Shown here one piece after another: positions 36,191 to 47,192 of a DNA stretch of 64,000 bases; within the stretch, counting starts at the first letter, position 1, and each line of letters starts with the position of its first letter. This stretch comes from Aricia agestis (Eukaryota > Arthropoda > Insecta > Lepidoptera > Lycaenidae), in contig NC_056425.1 of the NCBI RefSeq assembly GCF_905147365.1, positions 10,361,501 to 10,425,500 of the forward strand, in the 5' to 3' direction. The translations under genes and the position numbers were made by a program. Below the pieces are notes generated by a model. It saw only the letters and a list, made by a program, of their open reading frames with translations, did not search any database and was not told the DNA's origin.

Positions 36191-36650
36191 TAAGGGGGCG
36201 TCCACAAATTACGTGAGGTGTTTAAGGGGAGGGAGGTGGTCGAGTCGAACCTCGTCTAATCTTACGTTGGAGAGAGGGGGGGGGGGGGGGGGGTCTCGGC
36301 AAATCTCATGTCATTTTTTCTTTCAATGTAAAAAAAAATATATACTATGTGGTCAATTTCATCCATAATGTACTTAGGTATGCATAAGATTTAATCGTAA
36401 GCTTAATTGTAATACGATTAAGATCATTCACTAATTCATTCGATACAAAATAATATTTTCGTTCATTGCCGTTAAACATCTAAGTAACTGTCTAACATTC
36501 CAACTCGTGTACGTAAGAAACCCACATTTTGAAAAATCTCACTTGAGATTGGTAGGCGGGGGAGGGGGTTAGATAAAATCTCACGAAATGTCACCAGAGG
36601 GGCAGGGGGGGTCCCAAAAAAAACACCTCACGTAATTTGTGGACGCCTTA
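36191..36650. mobile_element. DNA element with GGCGTCCACAAATTACGTGA ends
   Basis: Left GGGGGCGTCCACAAATTACG and right CGTAATTTGTGGACGCC are inverted. The interior has G-rich runs. It ends about 54 bp downstream of the stop of the minus-strand gene at 36704. Confidence 0.8.
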
Positions 36651-36703
36651 TAAGGTAGACCTGGAATTTGCCTACAAATCTACCATCAGATATTTATTAG
36701 TAT

Positions 36704-37310
36704 TCAAATCTTTATATGTATTCCCCCGGTGAAGTTGAAGGCAGCTTGGAACATTTTGCTGAAGAGCGTCTGGGCGTCACTGACGACGCGTTTCGCCGCT
36801 GTCACCACCTCCTCGTTACACGCTTCACACGCTGACAGAAGCACCAGGATGGTGATTAACATCTACAATATTAAGGGCCTAGTTCACCACTTCCTGATAA
36901 GGCTATCTCCACCAGTTAATCCACCAATTAACTTGACAGATCAAGTGTGGAGAATCTGTCAAAAAGTTGTGAATAGCCTTTTAGGCACTTTATAAGAAAG
37001 TGGTGAAGCAGGCCCTGAGAATCAAAAGTTAAGAATAACATGGGGGTGCAATAAAGCTTAATTAATTCCAATCAGTATGAATGAGTTGACAGTACACAAT
37101 GGCCCACGATGGCCCGCTGCAGGCCAAGCTATTGCGCGCCACGCCTAGAAATCGTCCGCCATCATACATTATTACCCCGTCTACACAATGGCGTTGGCTT
37201 GTAGTGGACCAGCATGGATGTTGTGTGTGAAGTGAAGAGGCACATACACTTAATACTTTTTGACACTAACTAGATTTAAGCGTATCAATCCTCACCAGAA
37301 GTTTCGTCAT
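36704..37310 (-). CDS. 57-residue secreted peptide, two exons
   Basis: Exon 1 37296-37310 (MTKLL) with donor GTGAGG and exon 2 36704-36862 after acceptor TTGTAG join in phase 0. The combined signal peptide is MTKLLMLITILVLLSACEA. The mature part of about 38 residues starts CNEEVVTAAKRVVSDAQ and continues as an amphipathic helix (TLFSKMFQAAFNF), ending in a short basic tail. It could be an antimicrobial or structural peptide, and nothing in it decides. Exon 2 itself begins with ATG, so an unspliced start with a shorter signal peptide is possible. A MITE (36873-37018) begins about 10 bp upstream of the acceptor and has replaced the usual pyrimidine tract. No clear TATA box. Family not recognised. 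Confidence 0.65.
36873..37018. mobile_element. MITE with GGGCCTRKTTCACCACTT ends, intact copy
   Basis: Ends GGGCCTAGTTCACCACTTCC and GGTGAAGCAGGCCCTGA. It is the uninterrupted reference for the split copy at 32151-33432. It occupies most of the intron-side acceptor region of the peptide gene at 36704-37310. Confidence 0.8.
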
Positions 37311-37585
37311 TTTGTCCCATAGATTATATTATTTGGCGCACAAGCAAAGCTAAAATGCAATCTGTAAAATGAATCGCAACCAAATCATTTTTGTAGTCAT
37401 GAAGTTCGTGATCTATCTTGTTTTAAAACATATTTATTTTAACAAAGTACGTTGACGATTTACGATTATCCATAGCAAATCTTAACATAATATAATAAAG
37501 CACACTTACGGTTCACCTATGGTTCACCATAACAGGCTTAAATCAACTTGGCGCCTGCTTCCTAAGGGTATTTTTAACATAATAT

Positions 37586-38164
37586 ACAGGGTGTAACAAA
37601 AATAAGTGATAACTCTTTGTAGAGAGTTCACCGTGAAAGTAGCAGCGCTGAAAAACCAACATTTTTTTCCACTTTTGTATGGGGAAACTCGGGACGCTCG
37701 GGCCCTTGTCCATCAGGCCCGGATCTACGTTTTAAAAAGGGGGGAGCAGAATCCCAATTTGCCGCCCTCCAAGCAAAAATAGGTAATAATTTTTATGGTC
37801 ATATAGGTTTTAACCCCAGAACGAGTTCTACAGAACTTTGTTGAATTGAAGTGGCGGTGGTGAGAAGTCACGCCGAGGTCCTTGGCGACTAGGGGCGCCT
37901 CAAAGTCTTGTAACAACAGATAGAATTCTGCGAAACAAAGTTGACGGAGTAGCACCGGTGGCGCACGCGGCGGTTAAGAAAGCGGCAAAAGATTGAGAGG
38001 TGGCCTCTGGCCGCTCCCCAATCTTTGCCGCCCGGGGCAAGTGCACCCTCTCGCCCCCCCCCTAGATCCGGGCCTGTTGTCCATACAAAAGTGACAAAAA
38101 AATTTCGTCTTTCAGAACTGCTACTTTCACAGTAAACTCTCCACAAGGAACATGTACACACCCT
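37586..38164. mobile_element. DNA element with ACAGGGTGT ends, split by a hAT MITE
   Basis: Left ACAGGGTGTAACAAAAATAA...GTGAAAGTAGCAGCGCTGA and right complement AGGGTGTGTACATG...GTGAAAGTAGCAGTTCTGA. It is interrupted at 37714-38076. Confidence 0.7.
37714..38076. mobile_element. hAT-type MITE, nested, 8-bp duplication
   Basis: Ends CAGGCCCGGATCTACG and CTAGATCCGGGCCTG, flanked by identical TTGTCCAT at 37706-37713 and 38077-38084. Confidence 0.9.
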
Positions 38165-38288
38165 AAAGTATTATCACTTATTATTTAACCGACTTCCAAA
38201 AAACGAGGAGTTATAATATATTCGGCTGTGGATTTTTTTTTGTATGTACAACGATTGCTCCGCCTTTTAGATATTTATTTCAAAATTG

Positions 38289-38359
38289 TTAAATACACGA
38301 CCGGTTTCGAAAAAATCATCATCAGGTGTGTATTTTTTCGAAACCGGTCGTGTATTTAT
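38289..38359. repeat. Hairpin, about 27-bp arms
   Basis: AAATACACGACCGGTTTCGA and its complement TCGAAACCGGTCGTGTATTT enclose a short loop. A (CAT)n run follows at 38401-38424. Confidence 0.75.
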
Positions 38360-39429
38360 AATGGAATAAGTGCAAGGAAAGTGTATAATTATTTAATACA
38401 TTCATCATCATCATCATCATCATTACCACGTCAGGGTCACCAATGTCATAAAAAATTGAACATAACAAATTCAGTCTTAACTCCAGAGCGTAAGGCACAC
38501 ATTTGACATTACTTTAAGAAGTAAGCTGCTTCGATAATGCAAGTAACATGCCTGTCTCAATTAAATGATTATATTTTTTATGTCGTGCCAGTTACAAAAG
38601 TTTCAAATATTCTGGCAGACTGAAGATTCAGCTATATCTGGTACCGACTTCAAAATGATGAAGATTGAGTACAGAAGTACCTAGTTGAGTTTTAGCCGAA
38701 TTCGGAAAAAGGCACTATTAGATAGGAAAAAATATTTAAAACTTTTTAGTTCATATTATAAGGATGTTATTATTGTTTTTACCTTGGAAGTCTGTTTTAA
38801 ATTAATACAAACACATAGGCGCCGGCAGAAATAATTTCCAAGGGGTGCAGATTTTAGTTTTCTTTCTTAACGTCTATATTATAAACAATATACCTAGTTA
38901 AAATATTTTAAATAGTCAGATAATTATATAACAGCTCCATTTCACAATGAAATCTATAATTAAGTTAATAATTACTTTGTCTACTCTAAAAACGATCCAT
39001 TACATAATTACAATCAACATTAATTGGTTCAATTATTTTTCTTTCATCTTGCAACATAGCAATTTTATAATTACTATCTCGGCTACTACTGCTGTCTTCT
39101 GCTTTAATCCAACATGAGGAATTTTTATTAAAAAAGGTAAAATATAAATTTTTCGCCCATGCAGGCTCCTGTCACAGTATAAATATAGGTACAGTAGCAA
39201 ATACTTCTGTCACAGTGTCTAGAGAATCTTGTTTGTGCAAGCTTGTTGTCCCGTTAGTTGTTTCGACTTTCCGATACCGAATATATTTCAGAGATAAAAA
39301 CTATTCTATGTTCATTTAAATCAATTCAGGCGTTTAAGTATGAAGAGCTAACAGGCAGTAAACTAGATACAAAAAGTGTCACAATAATTATTATTCTTAG
39401 ATAATAATAAATATGCTATATAGCTATGC

Positions 39430-39725
39430 TCGGGGTTTCTTTGGCGGATAAGCTTTGAAATGAAACAATTCGTCAAAGAACTAAAGACCGTAGTGCAGAG
39501 AATCAGTACGCTGAAGTGGAACTGGGCTGGTCACGTAGCTCGAAGAACAGACGATCGCTGGAGTAAACTTACTCTGGAATGGAGACCAAGGCTAGGTAAT
39601 AATCGGGGTGTAGGTCTCCATTTATTTGCGGGCCCATGTTGGATGCGAGTAGCAGGAGATCGGTCATCTTGGCGTTCATTGAGAGAGGCCTATATCCAGC
39701 ATTGGACGACTATAGGCTGATATGA
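39430..39725 (+). mobile_element. RTE-type LINE, 3' fragment
   Basis: Encodes the C-terminal end typical of RTE-clade ORF2: LKWNWAGHVARRTDDRWS, then LEWRPR, WMRVAGDRSSWRSLREAY and a closing QHWTTIG stop. A run of ATT repeats follows at 39738. 5'-truncated. Confidence 0.85.
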
Positions 39726-40060
39726 TGAATAATTAATTATTATTATTATGAATTTATAACTAAACCAGATGACGCCTGCAACTTCATTGCACATAAATTC
39801 GTTTATAAAAAAAGACGGACTGACGAACACACTTTCGCATTTATTTTTAGTTCCGTTCTAATTAGTAGATATAGACTTATGACATGACAAAAGTACTTTT
39901 GCTACATACGTCATATTATCTGTATTTCCAAGGATCTCCAAGTCCGCAAGACTTCATTAGAAATAGAATTATTGTCAATCAGTTGACATCCGCCATGCCT
40001 TATTAATTGACCCATTGTTTGTCTGTCATAAAAACGTGTGTTTTATTAGTAGATATCATG

Positions 40061-40093
40061 TATAAAAGATGATCTCTAAGTCGGATAATCACT
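40061..40093 (+). promoter_or_regulatory. Core promoter of the His/Pro-rich gene
   Basis: TATAAAAG at 40061-40068 and initiator-like TCACT at 40089-40093. The ATG is at 40123. Confidence 0.7.
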
Positions 40094-40122
40094 TGTATTA
40101 CAAGAGATTATAGTCTAGCAAG

Positions 40123-41365
40123 ATGTCACGAGTTGTGGTGAGTCCAAGTTTTATACTTACTTTATATCATTATCATAATTTTATCGTTCGTTCTATTTTT
40201 TTTTTCTACTTCATGTTGCCAACTTAGTTTTATATTGTAATTTTTTTCACTAGGACAGCTGTTCTTAGGGTCATTTTATGATCACTTAACTTTAAATTAA
40301 AGATAATGAGATACATCTCATATTATAATTTTTGTGACATTCCTTATTAAAGTTCAGTTATCAATAATTGTCTCTGATATGGCTGTAAGCTTTTGCCTGG
40401 GCTAGTGCATTTACTGTTCTTTTCTCTAAACTATGGCGAATAATATTCGCATGGTAATATAAATTGCCTGTGTATCTTGATAATTGATCTAGCTAAAGTA
40501 AATTATAATGTATGATGAAGTCGTAAGGTTTTATTTTATTTTAATGTAACTGATCATCAACTAATGAATTTAAAAAAATATTATAAATGGGTACTAAATC
40601 AATTCAAACAAAAATGTACCATCGAATATATTGAGTCATAGGCAGATGGTAGATTTACGATATTTGGTCGCATTAAGTCGAGCCCAGCCGGCAGCCAATA
40701 TTTTAAGTTATATTTACGATTCACATTGAAGTGACAGAATCCAACCAAATAACGTAGGTCCGTAATTTGCCTATGAATCAAATTCTCTGATAGCACTTAA
40801 TAAATATGGTGTAAAATATAATATCTAACAAATTATAATATGACGGCTTCGCTCGCGTTAAGAAGTATTATTATATACAAACTTTCATCCCCTATTTTAA
40901 CCCCTTGGAGGTAGAATCGATCAAAATCCTTTCTTAGAGGATGCCTACGTCATATCATCTACCTGCATGCCAAATTTCAGTCCGATCGGTCCAATGGTTT
41001 GGGCTGTGCGTTGATAGATCACCATGTCAGTCAGTCAGTCAGTCACCTTTGAGTTTTATATATATATGTATTACGACTAAATAATGAAAAATACCTTTTT
41101 TGTTTGTCGTAATATTATTTTGTTTGGTGTTAATCTTTTAAATATTATTGTTTTTCATTTTCTAAATTCTTTTTGTTAACAGATCTTCCTCTGCGTCCTG
41201 GTACTGGTAGCGGCAGTGTCATCTGAGGACCCGAAGCCTCCTCAGGCCCTCGGTGACCACCCCAACCATCCGAACCACCCGGAGCACCCTAAGTTCCCCA
41301 ACCACGACATCAACTCCACCCATATGCCTGACATGCCGAAAGACAAACCTAACAACGACAATTAA
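40123..41365 (+). CDS. 65-residue secreted His/Pro-rich peptide, two exons
   Basis: Exon 1 40123-40137 (MSRVV) and exon 2 41183-41365 join in phase 0. The signal peptide is MSRVVIFLCVLVLVAAVSS and the mature peptide has about 46 residues. It contains HPNHPNHPEHPKFPNH, a tripeptide His-Pro-x repeat that could bind divalent metal ions, then a Met/Asp/Lys/Asn-rich tail ending DNDN-like (PNNDN). No Cys in the mature part. Promoter and both splice sites are strong. The 1.05-kb intron holds a MITE (40616-40796) and a Helitron-like repeat. Function unknown; metal binding is inferred from composition only. Confidence 0.85.
40616..40796 (+). mobile_element. MITE, CTGCCTAGGAATCA family, copy 3
   Basis: GTACCATCGAATATATTGAG at the left and TTCTCTGATAGCACTTAA at the right. 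Diverged relative of the pair flanking exon 3 at 6450 and 6936. Confidence 0.65.
40840..41065 (+). mobile_element. Helitron-like repeat shared with 52896-53105
   Basis: GGCTTCGCTCGCGTTAAGAA ... GTGCGTTGATAGATCACCAT, followed by GTCA repeats. The second copy is in intron 1 of the gene at 52847. Confidence 0.6.
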
Positions 41366-41477
41366 AACGGGTTTCGGGCGTTTTTAGAGTCATGGAATCA
41401 TGAGAAGTTACATTATTTGCTATGTAAATAATGCCAATACAATGTAAGAAAATATATTAATGGAAACCACATAAGAG

Positions 41478-41655
41478 ACCTGTAAAGAGCAGTTACGCGG
41501 TCAATCGTTCAAGCGGTCAGTTTTGCGTTCTTTGTGTTGTATTACGTTACATAGATATACTCACACAGGGGGCGTTCTGACTGCGTCAGAATTGCTCCTG
41601 TGTGACTGACCACTCGAACGCAAAACGTTTAAACGTGTGACCGCTCTCTGTCTGA
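41478..41655. mobile_element. MITE with AGAGCAGTTACGCGGTC / GTGACCGCTCTCTG ends
   Basis: Imperfect inverted ends and a central inner hairpin (CACACAGGGGGCG ... GCTCCTGTGTG). It lies just 3' of the His/Pro-rich gene. Confidence 0.55.
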
Positions 41656-41857
41656 TAGGTTCCTAATGGTTTTAGATATTACTGAGAGTGCTATTAAGGT
41701 ATAGGGAGTCTGAATAAGGCCTATTAAGCGTTTATAAAGGTGAAAAAACCTGCGTGTTTGATCTCTACTTACTCTCTTGGGTTACATGACTCTAAAAATG
41801 TTATTATTTTGTGTTTGACCCCAGATTTTCTATCTTCGATCAATGTATGTTTGAAGC

Positions 41858-42125
41858 AATGGCGGATTAACCCTTAATCAAATTAAACACTTGCCTAGGG
41901 CATCACGTCTGAGGGGGCACCAGAAGAAGCACAAAAAAATCCGTCCTTTGGGCGCGTTCACATCTCACTCTCACGTCACCAAAAACCACACCAAAAAAAG
42001 TTTCTAGGAAAAAACTAACGTTTTTGGGCGGTAAAGGTTTAAAGACCGATTCTAGTTGACGTACAGATAGGGGGACCCACAGGCATGGATTGGTTAGGGC
42101 ATCAAGTAATCTTAATCCGTCACTG
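41858..42125. mobile_element. hAT-like MITE, CARTGRCGGATTAA ends
   Basis: Left CAATGGCGGATTAA, right TTAATCCGTCACTG. The interior contains GGGGGCACCAGAAG and GGGCATCAAG blocks. Confidence 0.6.
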
Positions 42126-42859
42126 GTTTGAAGGTAGAATCGAGGGGTCGAATAGAGCATAAAAGCGCCTAGATCTTTTTTAATACGACAGCTGCTAAGA
42201 AACGATTTTAATTTTTGCGGCGTAATGAAGTAAACCTTGATGTGATGTTTAAAGTCAATTTAGGCTGTGAATAACGGAAATTATGAAGAAGCTCCATAGA
42301 CAGTGATATCTAGATGGTCTTGGCCTGTCATAACCATCTAGATATAACTGTCGCGAGTCACGACTGAGACATAAACGAAACTGTTAGAGGCAGTACACCT
42401 TTATTGGCGCAGTCGGAAAAATAAATAAGAACGAGATTGGTTACTTCTTATTGTAATGTTAAATATTGTAAATCACTGTATTAATTATAATTTATCTTAT
42501 TCAGAGTATTAATATTATATTGAGTGTTAAATACAGAATACGACAGTTATTAAATCGAGTGATAAATAAGAAAGAAAGAAAAAAATATTTTTAGTACACA
42601 CGAGACACAATTACAACTGATTACTGGTTATTATTCATAGAAGAAATATATAAAAGCAATCTACGCTTAAGTATAAATGAAGTTCTAGGCCTAGAAACTC
42701 GGCGTTATCAATGGAAATCGATCTTTGTAATTAATTTAAGTCAAGCAATTAAAGTGGCTGCAGCATTTATTGTTTTTTTTGTTGACCATAATAATATGTG
42801 GAAAAGGCTCGAACTCCACGCAAGCAAAGTCCTACACCATAATACCTTAATATATAAAA

Positions 42860-43168
42860 TTCTCGTGTCACAATGTGAGGCGGTAGGCCGCGTACTCCTC
42901 TGAAACGGCTTTACTGATTTTAACCAAATTTTATATGCATATTCAGTGGGTCTGAGAATCGGCTACTGGTTACTTTTTATATTGATAAGTGCATTTTTTT
43001 AATAAATAATAGTAAATTATTACAACTCGAGAATGACGGCGACCATTGTTTTAAATGCGACGGGATAGCGATGGACGTTGCCATGGTGACATACTTATTT
43101 AGTCACTTATAAAATAATACGGGCGAAATACTTTATAAGGCAAAGAAACGTTTGCCGGAGTAGCTAGT
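42860..43168 (+). mobile_element. Helitron-like fragment, copy 2
   Basis: Near-identical to 2525-2826, ending GGAGTAGCTAGT. Confidence 0.6.
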
Positions 43169-43266
43169 AATTTTATACAATTAGTATCTAGTTGTAAACT
43201 AAAGAATTAAGCCACGATGAAACGTGATTGATGTAATAAAAATATTAAGTTGATTTTATTATGTTA

Positions 43267-43545
43267 CTAGCTGTTGCCCGCGACTTCGTCCGCGTCAGCA
43301 AAATGTGATAACGAAGATTATAATAAAAAATATATAAAAAAATAAAATATATCCTCCTCCTTTATTGAAAGTCAGTTAAAAGTAGCCTAAGTTACTCCTT
43401 ATTACATCAGCTACCTGCCAAAAAAAGTCAAATTCACCCCAGCCGTTTCGGAGATTAGCCGGAACAAACAGACAGACATACAGAGAGACAAAAATTGTTA
43501 AAAATGCTATTTTGGTATATGTATCGTAAGTACATTTATATGCAT
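43267..43545 (-). mobile_element. Helitron-like repeat, inverted copy of 28361-28578
   Basis: Begins ACTAGCTGTTGCCCGCGACT (complement of the CTAGT end) and contains GTTTCGGAGATTAGCCGGAA. Confidence 0.6.
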
Positions 43546-43816
43546 GTAGTAAGAAACGGTTCTTTCAATATTACAAATAGACACTTTAATTTTATTTATA
43601 TGTATAGATAAATTAAAGTTTACGTAAAAATATTGTGATAAGTGATAACATAGTGAATGTTATTTTAAACTAAATTTGGAGCGCGACTTCGTGCGCGTTT
43701 AAGTCTTTTCTTCGTTGCAAGAATTTTTGAAACCACTCGCCCCTGCTGTTACTCGTTTCAACCCGACTACTATAAAGCCCAATAGACCAGACAAATTAGA
43801 CAAACTAAGTCGTACC

Positions 43817-44152
43817 TTTTTTTTTTATGAAATAAGGGGGCAAACGAGCAAACGGGTCACCTGATGGAAAGCAACTTCCGTCGCCCATGGACACTCGCAG
43901 CATCAGAAGAGCTGCAGGTGCGTTGCCGGCCTTCTAAGGGGTAATAGGGGAGGGTAGGGAAGGGAATAGGGGAGGGTACGGGAGGAAATAGGGGAGGGTA
44001 GGGAAAGGAAAAGTGTAGGGGATTGGGCCTCCGGTAAACTCACTTACTCGGCGAAACACAGCGGAAGCGCTGTTTCACGCCGGTTTTCTGTAAGGACGTG
44101 GTATCTCTCCGGTCGAGCCGGCCCATTCGTGCCGAAGCATGGCTCTCCCACG
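43817..44152 (-). mobile_element. SINE with LINE-derived tail, full copy 2
   Basis: Reverse copy of 1972-2240 with an internal array of AGGGGAGGGTAGGGAA-type units (43938-44015) that is longer than in other copies. Confidence 0.7.
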
Positions 44153-44394
44153 TCAAAGCGTAACCTAGGAATAATTCGCATAGAGCTGAAAATTAGTAGA
44201 GACGTTAAATACACCATTTTAAAGAAAAGAAAACATTAAAAGTCAAAATAGTTCGTAATCCTTTAGCACGTAGATGAGATGGGTTGTAGATGAGAAGCAG
44301 ATATCACTCAAAACGAAGACCCACAAAAAGGGAGAGGATCTCCATAGGATTTTTTATTAAATACTTGCTAAATATACCGAAGGGGCTGGGAAGC

Positions 44395-44705
44395 CCATAA
44401 GCCCTAAAATTTAAGGGGGGCTCCCGTACAGTAAACGTGATTTTTTAGCCTTTTTTGCTCTAAGTATATCAATAATGGCAACAGGAAGGTACTTGAATTT
44501 TCCACAAAATCCTTAGTTATATATAATACTTAACTAAAAATTTTGTGGAAAATCAATAATATCAATCAATAAAATCAATAATAATATTTAATTAAAATAA
44601 AAATTAAGGGGGGCTCCCATACAAAAAACACAATTTTTGGTCTAATTTTGCTCTATACTGGTACGAAACCCTTCGTACGCGAGTCCGACTCGTACTTGGC
44701 CGATT
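44395..44705 (-). mobile_element. GAGTCCGACTCGC-family repeat
   Basis: GGGGGGCTCCCGTACA and GGGGGGCTCCCATACA units followed by GCGAGTCCGACTCGTACTTG. Related to 58265-59665. Confidence 0.55.
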
Positions 44706-44794
44706 ATTTAATGCAAACGAAGTTGCATGCAACATCAAGTTATTCCGCGGGAGAGGGGAGCAACAATAATAAAGCATTTTAAAAGGCTATCAAT

Positions 44795-46029
44795 TTATTT
44801 CTGCTTACTCTTTTTTCCATGCGCTGCGTTACTTATAACACCGATTGTGGTACCATGGGCGAGTGTTCCAGAGATCACATCCAGGTTGGAAAACTTCTTT
44901 TTGACAGTAGCCTCTTCGAAGAAAGTAGGAAACACTTTAGTAGTATGGCTGGGATGTCCGCCTGCTGTTAAATAACTGTATGTGACGTGGCCACATACTG
45001 CTTGGAAACACATCAGAGCCATAATGACAATTGCCTGAAAAAAGCGTAACATACACGTACCCTTCCGTGTTTTACACTTACACTTCATTTACAAAAACTG
45101 GATGATCCAGCAGACGTTGTTTTAGTATATAAGTTGTGGGAATATGCTTAAGAATCCTAAAGGAAGAACTGTTAAGAGGATACAACAGGGGCTAGAGAAA
45201 TGAAAAAAAAGTACGTGTAATATCTATAGCTGTCTCCCTTACCTCAAGCCTATACCGCAGAACGCGATAGAGACAACTGCAGAAAATCCAGAAAATCAAC
45301 GATTCGTTGTCCCCTGATTCCTTCTCCAAAACTTAACCGATTTAAGTACTTTTTTCATTAAAGATTAAAAAAAGGCTTGAGCTATGTTCCTATGTTTTGC
45401 TTTTTTTGTATAATCTAGCCAAATCTGTTTTCTGGACGTTTGAACACAGTGGAAAATCTGGCCATTTTTTTGGGTTTTTGAACGTTCATATCTTATTTAA
45501 TAATTAAATTATGAAAAAAAAGAAAACATAGGGACATTGTATTAGTGGCCGTAGATATTCAGGAAAAAAATTATAACTCTACTAGCATTATCCAGGGAGG
45601 AAACAGGGGACAACGTTTGTATGGAAATAATGGCGGTGTGGAATCCTCTTAAAGTCTAAAATTTTCTGTTTTTGCCGAAGAAGAGCGACTACTAGGTAGC
45701 TTACAACTTCTGTAGATTTTTATTGTACAAATACGTCGTTTATATGCCAAAATATGTACAATTCAAGGCTGATTTGCAATCGAGTGTCCAAAAAATTATA
45801 TGAATGAACATAGACTACCGCGCTACCTCGAACATTTCTTATTATAAATTAAAATATTTTCTTGTTTCGGCCTTTTGGCAGCAGCTTTTTATTTCTTTAT
45901 TTAAATAGATTGATAGATAGATAGATAGATACTTTATTGCTTAGTTTTAAGCTCTTCGACTTATTAATAAATAATAATATGATATAATAATATACAAAAA
46001 AATATATAACTTACTAATGCGTTGTTCAT
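44795..46029 (-). CDS. 84-residue secreted protein, two exons
   Basis: Exon 1 46015-46029 (MNNAL) with donor GTAAGT and exon 2 44795-45034 after acceptor CTTTTTTCAG join in phase 0. The signal peptide is MNNALAIVIMALMCFQAVCG. The mature part, about 64 residues, begins HVTYSYLTAGGHPSH, has a central FPTFFEEATVKKKF segment, then Gly/Thr/Ile-rich ISGTLAHGTTIGVIS and a basic tail ending HGKKSKQK. There is no Cys in the mature part. An unspliced start exists (MLRFFQ just upstream of exon 2), but the distant first exon fits the neighbourhood pattern and has its own TATA box. The intron contains a TTAA-flanked element (45172-45652). Family not recognised. Confidence 0.75.
45172..45652. mobile_element. 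TTAA-flanked repeat, copy 2
   Basis: Close to identical to 23178-23658 over its length (GCTAGAGAAATGAAAAAAAA, CTATAGCTGTCTCCCTTACC), which indicates recent spread. Confidence 0.8.
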
Positions 46030-46062
46030 GCTGACTACGAGTATAATTCAAGACACTACAAT

Positions 46063-46070
46063 ATTTTATA
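46063..46070 (-). promoter_or_regulatory. TATA box of the gene at 44795-46029
   Basis: Minus-strand TATAAAAT 34 bases upstream of the ATG at 46029. The implied leader would be very short. Confidence 0.45.
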
Positions 46071-46229
46071 ATCTAGTTTATTTATTGATATATTTTAGTG
46101 CAACATTTTACGATAAGTATATAAAATATAGATAACAATATGCACACGTATCACGATCATTAATAATAATTATAAAATATACAACCCATATTATACGTAT
46201 AATAAAATAAATAAAGCATTTTTTAATAT

Positions 46230-46345
46230 CTATGGACGCTTCACACCACGTCAGTCTGGCCCCGTGATAAGTACCTGAAGGACTTGTGTTACGGGTACCA
46301 GACAACGGAAATATATTTAATACTTTTATAATATATATATATTTA
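46230..46345 (-). mobile_element. tRNA-derived SINE, 3' fragment
   Basis: Complement of the 3' part of 5028-5290 (TCTGGTACC...GTAACACAAGTCCTT... and GGGCCAGACTGACGTGGTG). Confidence 0.7.
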
Positions 46346-46599
46346 AGATAAAGGGGCGCGCAAAAATGGCCAAGCCAGACAGGACTATTATTTTTTCGGT
46401 TTGCTCCCGATAATAGTTCCCGCTGCGCCCCTAGAGCACGATTCCAACAGTAAAATAGACCTATACATTGCTTTGGGTATATAAAGCAAGGGCGCAGTTG
46501 TAGAAGCTCGCACAGGGCGCAAAAGACTGTTAACGGCACTGATAGCTGCGCTTAATAATTTAAAATGCGATTTAATAATTCATAATAAAATAAAAAATA

Positions 46600-46700
46600 A
46601 TGTTTAAGAGGGGCTCCCATACAAAAAACACATTTTTTGCATACTTTCGCGGTACGAAACCCTTTGTGCGTGAGTCCGACTCGCACTTGGCCAATTATTA
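46600..46700 (-). mobile_element. GAGTCCGACTCGC-family fragment
   Basis: GGGGCTCCCATACAAAAAAC and GTGAGTCCGACTCGCACTTG. Truncated. Confidence 0.5.
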
Positions 46701-47108
46701 TTTAGTTTATTGAACTATTTTATCATAAAATGCCTATGATCTGGAACTTTATAAATCCAGACTAAATACAAACGAATGTAACAAAAATGCAAAAAATACA
46801 ATAAAAAGCTAAATACAGGAGGACTTCGTCGTAACAAAGAAACCGTCACCAAAAATTACTCAATATAGTTTTCATTTCGGCTGGGTAGGGGATAGGTCAA
46901 CGACAAATTGATTGCAATACCACAGAATAGATAATAGTACCACAGTTTTTCATCAGTAACCGCTGATGAAAAACTCAAAGCAGATATTATGTTACTACCG
47001 CGCGCGTTGTGAAGATTCAAATACGGCCCAATTGGGCCGTCTGTTGTTTAGTCTGCATCGGCGCAGTCACGAACGTGCCGCGTCTTGTCTTACCTAAATA
47101 AATTGAAA

Positions 47109-47192
47109 ATGACGTCGTGCGTGTTTCGAAAATGTACCAATAATGACTCGAAAGTAAACAAAACACATGGAATCTCTTACCACATCTCTTGA
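47109..47192 (+). pseudogene. THAP-like N-terminal fragment
   Basis: The 27 codons MTSCVFRKC...KTHGISYHIS then stop resemble the start of a THAP zinc finger (Met-x2-Cys, second Cys, then a His after the ISYH stretch), but the frame ends before the conserved Trp/Pro core. Probably the decayed 5' end of a transposon or transposon-derived gene. Too short to be sure. Confidence 0.45.

Noticed and set aside
45035..45088. Unspliced N-terminal extension (MKCKCKTRKG...) of the gene at 44795-46029
   Set aside because: It reads through the CTTTTTTCAG acceptor. A first exon with donor and TATA box exists at 46015-46029 in the right phase.
46108..46539. 143-residue minus-strand frame
   Set aside because: It spans a SINE fragment and a short GC-rich inverted repeat. 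No homology-like motif, promoter or exon structure.
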